Shown piece by piece: positions 8,014 to 14,040 of a DNA stretch of 64,000 nucleotides. Where the stretch lies: assembly GCF_900103525.1 (NCBI RefSeq), contig NZ_FNHN01000009.1, positions 62,001 through 126,000 of the forward strand. Reading direction: 5' to 3'. The notes under the pieces are model-generated. The model did no database searches and had not been told where the DNA came from. It saw nothing but the letters and a program-made list of their open reading frames with translations. Each line of letters starts with the position of its first letter. Positions within the stretch are counted from its first letter, which is position 1. The position numbers and the translations under genes are program-made. This stretch comes from Bacillus sp. OK048 (GTDB taxonomy: Bacteria; Bacillota; Bacilli; Bacillales; Cytobacillaceae).

Positions 8014-9141
8014 ATGACTGTCAATCCAATGACTTCTAAAGAGGTAACGAAGAAAGTTTTTAATAAGGAAGAATTATTTATTCTAGATGTTCGAAATGAG
8101 AGTGACTTTCAGGATTGGAAAATTGAAGGGGAAAACTTCAATTATTTTAATATCCCTTATTTTGAATTGCTAGATGGTGTTGAAGGGATTATGGAAAAGA
8201 TTCCTTCTGATAAAGAAGTTTTGGTAGTGTGTGCGAAGGAAGGATCATCTATTATGGTGGCTGAAATGCTCTCTGATGAAGGACTGACTGTTTCTTACCT
8301 ACAGGGTGGAATGAAAGCTTGGAGTGAGCATTTAGAACCTGTAAAAGTCGGGGATTTAAAAGATGGTGGCGAAATTTATCAGTTTGTACGTATTGGTAAA
8401 GGATGCTTATCTTACATGGTTGTGTCAAACGGCGAGGCCGCTATTATTGATGCCACTCGGATGACGGATATCTATCTTGAATTTGCTGAAAGTATTGGCG
8501 CAAAAATTACTCATGTTTTTGACACACACTTACATGCGGACCACATTTCCGGTGGAAAAATTATTGCAGAAAAAACAGGCGCAACTTATTGGCTGCCTCC
8601 AAAGGATGCAACAGAAGTAACTTTTTCTTATCAGCCATTAAAGGACGGTAATGTAGTAGAAATCGGTAACGTGAAAATCAATATTCATGCCCTATATTCA
8701 CCAGGTCATACCATTGGGTCTACTTCATTTATTGTGGATGAAAAGTTTTTACTATCTGGAGATATCTTGTTTATTAATTCAATCGGAAGACCTGATTTAG
8801 CCGGCTTGGCACAAGATTGGGTTGGAGATTTGAGAGAAAGTCTTTATAAACGCTACAGAGAATTATCAGAGGATTTAATCGTTCTTCCTGCTCACTTTAT
8901 GATCATTGAAGAATTGAATGAAGATGGCAGTGTATCAGAAAAATTAGGAACACTGTATGCTAAAAACCATGGCTTGAACATTGAAGACGAAAATGAGTTT
9001 AGAAAATTGGTAACGGAAAATTTACCACCACAACCTAATGCGTATCAAGAAATTCGTGAAACGAATATGGGGAAAATAAATCCTGATGAAGAAAATCAAC
9101 GTGAAATGGAAGTTGGACCAAATCGCTGTGCCGTTCGATAA
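8014..9141 (+). CDS. yrkH: Rhodanese-metallo-beta-lactamase fusion (persulfide dioxygenase-like)
   Basis: A 375-residue fusion. Residues about 5-112 are a rhodanese domain with loop VCAKEGSS (Cys73). Residues about 118-340 are a metallo-beta-lactamase fold of the ETHE1/persulfide dioxygenase type: [11 protein letters not shown] gives His172, His174, Asp176 and His177, followed by SPGHT, LSGDILF and LPAHF with the remaining metal ligands. Such enzymes oxidise persulfides to sulfite and thiol with Fe(II) and oxygen. The domain order is rhodanese first, the reverse of the MBL-first CstB of S. aureus. Sulfite made here could leave through the TauE/SafE protein two genes downstream. Translation appears to start inside a CstR-like box. 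Confidence 0.88.
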   Translation: MTVNPMTSKEVTKKVFNKEELFILDVRNESDFQDWKIEGENFNYFNIPYFELLDGVEGIMEKIPSDKEVLVVCAKEGSSIMVAEMLSDEGLTVSYLQGGMKAWSEHLEPVKVGDLKDGGEIYQFVRIGKGCLSYMVVSNGEAAIIDATRMTDIYLEFAESIGAKITHVFDTHLHADHISGGKIIAEKTGATYWLPPKDATEVTFSYQPLKDGNVVEIGNVKINIHALYSPGHTIGSTSFIVDEKFLLSGDILFINSIGRPDLAGLAQDWVGDLRESLYKRYRELSEDLIVLPAHFMIIEELNEDGSVSEKLGTLYAKNHGLNIEDENEFRKLVTENLPPQPNAYQEIRETNMGKINPDEENQREMEVGPNRCAVR

Positions 9142-9169
9142 AAACAACAATAACTAGGAGGTAAAAGAA

Positions 9170-9397
9170 ATGGAGGCAAATAAGATTTTAGATGCAAAAG
9201 GGTTGGCCTGCCCGATGCCGATTGTAAGAACAAAAAAGGCGATGAATGAATTAGAAAGTGGTCAAGTGTTAGAAATCCATGCGACGGATAAAGGGGCAAA
9301 AAATGACCTTGTAGCATGGGCAAAATCAGGCGGTCACGAGGTTGTGAAACACGAAGCGGAGAACGATGTTTTGAAGTTCTGGATAAAAAAAGGTTAA
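9170..9397 (+). CDS. yrkI: TusA-family sulfur carrier
   Basis: A 75-residue TusA/SirA domain with the sulfur-carrying motif CPMPIVRTKKAM (Cys14) and the LEIHATDKGAKNDLVAWAKSGGHE core. It is nearly the same as the N-terminal half of the TusA-rhodanese fusion at 7383, suggesting duplication. A free carrier next to a fused one gives a mobile shuttle between rhodanese domains and acceptors. AGGAGGTAAAAGAA precedes the ATG and it lies 28 bases after the dioxygenase-like gene. A terminator follows. Confidence 0.92.
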   Translation: MEANKILDAKGLACPMPIVRTKKAMNELESGQVLEIHATDKGAKNDLVAWAKSGGHEVVKHEAENDVLKFWIKKG

Positions 9398-9403
9398 GAA
9401 ATA

Positions 9404-9429
9404 GGGAACCGATTGGGGTTCCCTTTTCT
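9404..9429 (+). terminator. Terminator or attenuator between tusA and the exporter gene
   Basis: GGGAACC pairs with GGTTCCC and is followed by TTTTCTT. It lies inside the operon, so it may reduce rather than stop transcription into the exporter gene. Confidence 0.7.
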
Positions 9430-9447
9430 TAAGGGGGAGGTAGTACC

Positions 9448-10224
9448 ATGGATATTGGCTTTATTATTACTATTTTCATAATTGGTTTTATTGGTTCATA
9501 TATATCTGGAATGTTAGGAATAGGCGGTTCTATTATTAAATATCCGATGCTTTTATATATTCCCCCTATATTTGGTTTAGCTGCATTTAGTGCCCACGAA
9601 GTATCAGGGATAAGCGCTGTTCAGGTGTTTTTTGCGACAATCGGTGGTGTTTGGGCGTACCGTAAAGGAGGCTATTTAAATAAAACACTAATTGGATATA
9701 TGGGAGCCAGCATTTTAGTTGGTAGTTTTGTTGGCGGTTTTGGTTCAAGGTTAATGTCAGAGGGCGGAATTAATTTAGTTTATGGGATATTAGCATTAAT
9801 AGCCGCTGCCATGATGTTTGTTCCGAAAAAAGGAATTGATGATATCCCATTAGATCAAGTGAAGTTTAATAAATGGCTGGCAGCATCGCTAGCATTCATT
9901 GTTGGAATTGGCTCCGGAATCGTTGGAGCAGCAGGAGCGTTTTTATTAGTTCCAATCATGCTAGTTGTTTTAAAAATACCAACACGTATGACGATTGCTT
10001 CTTCATTGGCTATTACATTCCTTTCTTCAATTGGTGCGACTATAGGAAAGATTACTACTGGACAAGTAGAATTCTTACCTTCCGTAATTATGATTGTTGC
10101 AAGTTTAATAGCTTCACCATTAGGTGCAATGGCTGGTAAAAAAGTAAATACCAAGGTTTTACAAGTGGTATTATCCTTTTTAATTTTAGCAACAGCTATA
10201 AAGATTTGGATGGATATTTTATAA
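9448..10224 (+). CDS. yrkJ: TauE/SafE-family sulfite or organosulfur exporter
   Basis: A 258-residue integral membrane protein with about eight helices in two similar halves, as in the TauE/SafE family. The family glycine motifs appear in both halves: [18 protein letters not shown] near residue 15 and [20 protein letters not shown] near residue 155. It ends the sulfur operon behind AAGGGGGAGGTAGTACC, and probably exports sulfite made from persulfides by the upstream dioxygenase-like protein. Substrate is inferred from context. It matches yrkJ in position and size. Confidence 0.88.
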   Translation: MDIGFIITIFIIGFIGSYISGMLGIGGSIIKYPMLLYIPPIFGLAAFSAHEVSGISAVQVFFATIGGVWAYRKGGYLNKTLIGYMGASILVGSFVGGFGSRLMSEGGINLVYGILALIAAAMMFVPKKGIDDIPLDQVKFNKWLAASLAFIVGIGSGIVGAAGAFLLVPIMLVVLKIPTRMTIASSLAITFLSSIGATIGKITTGQVEFLPSVIMIVASLIASPLGAMAGKKVNTKVLQVVLSFLILATAIKIWMDIL

Positions 10225-10288
10225 GTCGAATACTTAAGAAAAGGGTACTGCAATTAAAGAAGATACTGTTTTCCAAGGGGGAATTAAG

Positions 10289-10372
10289 ATGACTGAAGGA
10301 CAAAATAAAAAGACTAATTGCACTGAAACTGGAAATCGCGAAGAATCAATAATAAAGATACTATTTAATTAA
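10289..10372 (+). CDS. 27-codon small ORF after the sulfur exporter
   Basis: ATG at 10289 follows AAGGGGGAATTAAG, a good ribosome binding site, and opens a hydrophilic 27-residue frame with one cysteine (KKTNCTETGN). It lies 64 bases after the exporter gene and ends where a dispersed repeat begins. It may be a real small protein or the start of a gene cut off by the repeat. I recognise no family. Confidence 0.3.
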   Translation: MTEGQNKKTNCTETGNREESIIKILFN

Positions 10373-10375
10373 CAG

Positions 10376-10445
10376 GCTCACCAGCACCCCATGAGCTGCC
10401 ACATACACACGACACACGTTGAGTGCGTCTCGCAGATAGTTTTAA
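10376..10445. repeat. Dispersed 70-base repeat, copy A
   Basis: Shares ACCAGCACCC, TGCCAC, a TACAC..GTGxGT inverted core and AGATAGTTTTAA with copy B at 12807; a third, more diverged copy lies at 60488. Confidence 0.5.
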
Positions 10446-10450
10446 AAGAA

Positions 10451-10486
10451 GCAGCAGACCCCAAATAGGGGATTCTGCTGCGTTTT
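10451..10486 (+). terminator. Terminator at the end of the sulfur operon
   Basis: GCAGCAGA..CCCC pairs with GGGG..TCTGCTGC (two-base bulge) and is followed by GTTTTAA. Confidence 0.7.
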
Positions 10487-10701
10487 AATCGGGTATGGAA
10501 GCCTAAACAGGCACTTTTGTATTTATTAAGGTATACTCACTACCTCTAATGAAGTAACGAGGTTCGTAAGAATATCTTCCACATATTTGAAAAAATTAAT
10601 GGTAACTAGTAATTAATGATTGCTAACCTCTTCTAACAGGAGCTAATTCTTTCTATTCTTGTTAGAAAAGCGATATCGGTTCTCTGTTTTAATCGAAAAT
10701 G

Positions 10702-10737
10702 AAAAAGCAGCCATACCATTGGGTATAGCTGCTTTTT
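10702..10737 (-). terminator. Bidirectional terminator of the Ig-like protein gene
   Basis: AAAAAGCAGC and GCTGCTTTTT flank inner arms ATACC/GGTAT. The T-run serves the minus-strand gene that ends at 10744. Between 10487 and 10701 nothing further is recognised. Confidence 0.85.
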
Positions 10738-10743
10738 AAGCTT

Positions 10744-12240
10744 TTACTTCTTAGAATTATCGTGTTTTACCACAATTTCCTGAGAAGCAGTAACTGTGTT
10801 TCCGGCACTATCGGTTGCTCTATAAGTAATAGTATAAACACGGTCTCCACTGCCACTTCTTTCAGCACGTACTAAGAAGTTTAGATCGGATGTCCCGAAT
10901 TCAGCGCCTTGTATATCTTGAGTTGTATTTCCAGAACCTTTTGCGAGATCCGGTTGATTACTTACAATCGATACCAATTCATATGAATCAACTCCAGATA
11001 AATTGTCGACTGCTTTGACTGAAGCATTTATCGGAACCAACTTGTGGTTTTTATTTGTGATAACTGATTGATCTAAAGAAACGGTTAATGTTGGTGCTGT
11101 TTTATCGATTTTTACCTCAATGGATTTAGTTTCTTCAACATTACCTGCGTTATCAATGCTCTTATACTCAACTGTGTTTACGCCTTCGTTTTGTAATTCG
11201 AACGCATTGGTATACTGGCTCCAATCACCATCATTTATTTTATATAATGTTTTAGCAACTCCCGATTTATCATCAGTAGCATTTAATGAAACTTTGACAT
11301 CACTTGAGTACCATTCATTAGCCTTTGGTAAAGAAGATTTTAGTTCCATTTTTGTTACAGGGCTAATTTGATCGGATGGGACTATTTTAATAGAATAATC
11401 GCTTAAATCGCGGTCCTCATAAGTGGATACATATTCTAAATCGCGGTATATATAAGTTAATTTTTCGTTATAATAAGCAATGGAATTATTTTGATTATCC
11501 CATACATAGATGTTTTGTAGTTTATATTCACCTTCAGCATCATTCTTATTGACGGGGAAAGTCCCTTCATATTTTCCGGTTTTAGAGTTATAGTAGAGGC
11601 CCATAGATCTAGTACCCCCGTTCGGAAAACGATAGCTCACATTTACATATTTAACCCCTGATAAATCGTCTGTTATATCTGCCGACATCTTAACATGATT
11701 ACCAACGGAAGCCTCTCTAGCTGAAACTGTAAAACTATTTACTGTTGGCGGTGTAACGTCTGAATTGGTTCCATATACATTGATATCATATTCGCTTAAA
11801 TCGCGGCTTTCAGAATTATAATCACTGAAGGGGTATGTTTGGTTTATATATTCATAGTCATTTCTTTGATTATCCCATACTCCGATGCTACCTATTTTCC
11901 ATTTACCTTCAGTATCATACTGACCGACGTTGAAAATCCCTTCATATTTTCCAGTTGCAGAGTTATAATAGAGGTTAACAAGTTTACCACCCGTGCCTTT
12001 CGGATTATCATAAAACACACTTACAGATTTAGTTCCTGATAAATCATCTGTCACATCTGCCGATATCTTAACTAGGTCATCAACCGTGGCCTCGTTATCT
12101 GAAACTGCAAAACTATTTAATGTCGGTGGTGTACGATCCTCTTGTGCAAAGCCTGTTGATGTTGGAGATACTAATGATACTATCATCAATAAAACCATTA
12201 CTTGTGCAAGAAAACGTTTCTTCAAAACTATCATGATCAA
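10744..12240 (-). CDS. Secreted Ig-like repeat protein
   Basis: A 498-residue exported protein with a signal peptide (KKRF, hydrophobic core, cleavage near GFAQ at about residue 32). Two tandem repeats of about 130 residues follow, each starting TPPTxNSFxVSxxEA and containing ADxTDDLSG, YYNSxTGKYEG and a VWDNQ block. Residues about 290-385 form an OmpL47-like Ig domain (YKINDGDWSQYT, YKSIDNAGNVEE) and the last 110 residues another beta-sandwich (YRATDSAGNTVTA). No cell-wall sorting signal or enzyme motif is seen, so it is probably secreted or loosely surface-bound. The start is TTG 12240, seven bases after GGAG; an ATG two codons downstream is spaced less well. Function is unknown; adhesion or matrix binding is only a guess from the fold type. 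Confidence 0.8.
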   Translation of the reverse strand: MIMIVLKKRFLAQVMVLLMIVSLVSPTSTGFAQEDRTPPTLNSFAVSDNEATVDDLVKISADVTDDLSGTKSVSVFYDNPKGTGGKLVNLYYNSATGKYEGIFNVGQYDTEGKWKIGSIGVWDNQRNDYEYINQTYPFSDYNSESRDLSEYDINVYGTNSDVTPPTVNSFTVSAREASVGNHVKMSADITDDLSGVKYVNVSYRFPNGGTRSMGLYYNSKTGKYEGTFPVNKNDAEGEYKLQNIYVWDNQNNSIAYYNEKLTYIYRDLEYVSTYEDRDLSDYSIKIVPSDQISPVTKMELKSSLPKANEWYSSDVKVSLNATDDKSGVAKTLYKINDGDWSQYTNAFELQNEGVNTVEYKSIDNAGNVEETKSIEVKIDKTAPTLTVSLDQSVITNKNHKLVPINASVKAVDNLSGVDSYELVSIVSNQPDLAKGSGNTTQDIQGAEFGTSDLNFLVRAERSGSGDRVYTITYRATDSAGNTVTASQEIVVKHDNSKK

Positions 12241-12515
12241 ACCATCTCTCCTCTGAATTACGATTTCATTATCTTATTAAATAACACATCTACATCTTAT
12301 TACTTTTGCATTATATTATTAAAGAATAGTAAAAAAAAGTAAATCAATGGAAAATGAGCGATTAGACTTAGATTTGGGACGTGGGGATAGGTCCGTTGAC
12401 CCGCCATATCCTTCTAAAATTAAATCTTCGATCGCAGTATTGGATAATTTCATCGTTTTAGGTGTCTGTGCATTGAGATCAAAAAGTAGAGAAAAATATA
12501 TTCTTATCTTAACAA

Positions 12516-12549
12516 GGGCCCAGAGCTATATAGCTCTGGACCCTTTTTT
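12516..12549 (+). terminator. Strong orphan terminator
   Basis: GGGCCCAGAGCTATATAGCTCTGGACCC forms a near-perfect hairpin with a six-T tail. No convincing gene lies between it and the divergent gene start at 12240, so it may end a small RNA or mark a deleted gene. Confidence 0.75.
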
Positions 12550-12661
12550 CTTGCCATTATTTTTTAAAAATAAGGGAGTAATTCAACAGGCTGCATCTCT
12601 CATTTTTTGAATAAAACGATTGACCCTACAAAAGGCTATTTGGTACCAAGGTTTATATTCG

Positions 12662-12690
12662 TTCTTCAGCAATCGGGCGCGATTGTGGAA
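12662..12690 (+). repeat. CAATCGGGC palindrome, copy 1
   Basis: A 29-base palindromic element whose arms CAATCG/CGATTG surround GGCG. An inverted, better-preserved copy lies at 13344-13377; the two flank the foldase fragment. Confidence 0.5.
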
Positions 12691-12806
12691 TAAGCGTCTT
12701 TTTACCTTCTTCAACTATAGAGGGTTTCAGTTGAGGAAGCTAAAGTTGAATATGTATAAGAAAAATAGGCTCGATTCCACTAAAATAGGGACCGAGCCTA
12801 AATAAC

Positions 12807-12880
12807 TGAACCCACCAGCACCCTTGTGTTGCCACCTACACTCCGCACATGTGGAGTGTAGGTGGCACAGATAGTTTTAA
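12807..12880. repeat. Dispersed 70-base repeat, copy B, with a perfect 14-bp inverted repeat
   Basis: GCCACCTACACTCC at 12831 and GGAGTGTAGGTGGC at 12853 are exact inverted repeats with an eight-base loop, inside flanks shared with copy A. The gap to 12990 also has an AGGGGTGCT/AGCACCCCT inverted repeat (12908-12951) and a TAGGCTCG/CGAGCCTA pair (12766-12800); no gene is seen. Confidence 0.55.
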
Positions 12881-12990
12881 GGAATTAAAAACAAACGTGC
12901 TAGTGTTAGGGGTGCTTTATCATTAAAGATATACTACTATATAGCACCCCTTAATAAAGCCTCATATACAGACACAGAATATAGTGAATA

Positions 12991-13037
12991 AAAAAGAAGA
13001 TGAACACTACATTTTGTATAGAATTCATCTTCTTTTT
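12991..13037 (-). terminator. Terminator of the foldase fragment (bidirectional)
   Basis: AAAAAGAAGATGAA and TTCATCTTCTTTTT are exact 14-base inverted repeats with a 19-base loop, placed just downstream of the minus-strand fragment that ends at 13096. Confidence 0.8.
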
Positions 13038-13095
13038 CGTTTGAAGGGGCTTTTGTCAACCGCCCCTTGAGTTGTTTATTTTTGTGTGTAACATC

Positions 13096-13335
13096 CTAAA
13101 TCTTAATATCAATCTTCGCATTTTTCTTTAACTCTTCAACCTGCTGAGCGAGTTTTTGCTGCTGTTTTTGCTGTTGAAGAGATTGCTCGATTTGCGGTTT
13201 TACTTCATCAAGCTTTGGCACTTCTTGCCCAGTACTCTTTCCTTGTTCCGCATATTGATCATACGCTTTTTGAATTTCTTCATCGGTTATTTTAGCAGCC
13301 GGCACTTCTTTCTCAACGTAGATCTTGAATATTTT
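13096..13335 (-). pseudogene. C-terminal fragment of a PrsA/SurA-like foldase
   Basis: The minus strand encodes about 80 residues, KIFKIYVEKEVPAAKITDEE continuing to LAQQVEELKKNAKIDIKI, which resemble the C-terminal part of SurA-N/PrsA-type peptidyl-prolyl isomerase lipoproteins (Lys/Gln-rich helices ending in a charged tail). There is no signal peptide, lipobox or isomerase domain; an in-frame stop at 13336-13338 and then the palindrome at 13344 stand where the missing 5' part should be. The terminator behind it is intact. I read it as the surviving 3' end of a gene truncated at a repeat element. Confidence 0.6.
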
Positions 13336-13343
13336 CTACATAT

Positions 13344-13377
13344 GATCTTCCACAATCGTGCCCGATTGCGGAAGATC
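13344..13377 (-). repeat. CAATCGGGC palindrome, copy 2
   Basis: A 34-base element with arms GATCTTCC/GGAAGATC and CAATCG/CGATTG, inverted relative to copy 1 at 12662. It abuts the broken 5' side of the foldase fragment. From 13378 to 14040 the DNA is very AT-rich; two copies of ATATTATTTTT lie at about 13904 and 13937, and otherwise nothing is recognised. Confidence 0.55.
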
Positions 13378-14040
13378 TCTATAGCTAAAAATTAATATTC
13401 TAGTACTAATTCTTATTGAACAAAGCCGTTAGTTGAAACTTTTTTGTGGAGGATCAAATAGATGTTAAAGCCATTTCATACTTATTGAACAAACATTTTA
13501 ATATCCTTTGTAAAATTGATAACGCATCAAACGTAGTCAACTCGATAATAACAAAAATCCTATTTCTTAGAACGAACGTGAACCAAATTACTAAAATATT
13601 AAAAATGCCTCCCAATAAACTCTTTGAATAAATTTTTGCTATTTTCTTAATCCTCCCATTACTTACTTTTTTTACAATGTTAATAAAATGTAAACTACCA
13701 TTTACAATTTTTCTTCTCTACTATAAATAGTAGTCTAATTAATATATATATCCTACAAACAACCTGTGTAATTATTCCCTAAATAAATTAATTTATCAAA
13801 TCAAAAGGTAAGCATAATTAACCAATTTATAGAGAAAACGCATACTTACTAATACAATATGCCTAATATTCTAATAATTTACACTGTCGTAATAATTATT
13901 TTGCTATATTATTTTTAGGGCAAAAAAATATATTGCAATATTATTTTTGGCGTCTATTAAACTCAAAAAAATATAGAAGGGAGGATTAAAACGAATTAGT
14001 TTAATACATAGGCAACATAGATAGAAAGGGAGAGGTTAAG

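Noticed and set aside
12347..12610. An 87-codon plus-strand frame
   Set aside because: It runs straight through the strong terminator at 12516-12549, lacks a ribosome binding site and has no protein-like composition.
12620..12805. A 61-codon plus-strand frame
   Set aside because: It spans a palindromic repeat and a TAGGCTCG/CGAGCCTA inverted repeat; no ribosome binding site and no family.
13446..13631. A 61-codon plus-strand frame starting GTG behind GGAGG-like bases
   Set aside because: The GGAGG lies after, not before, the start codon; the content is that of random AT-rich DNA.
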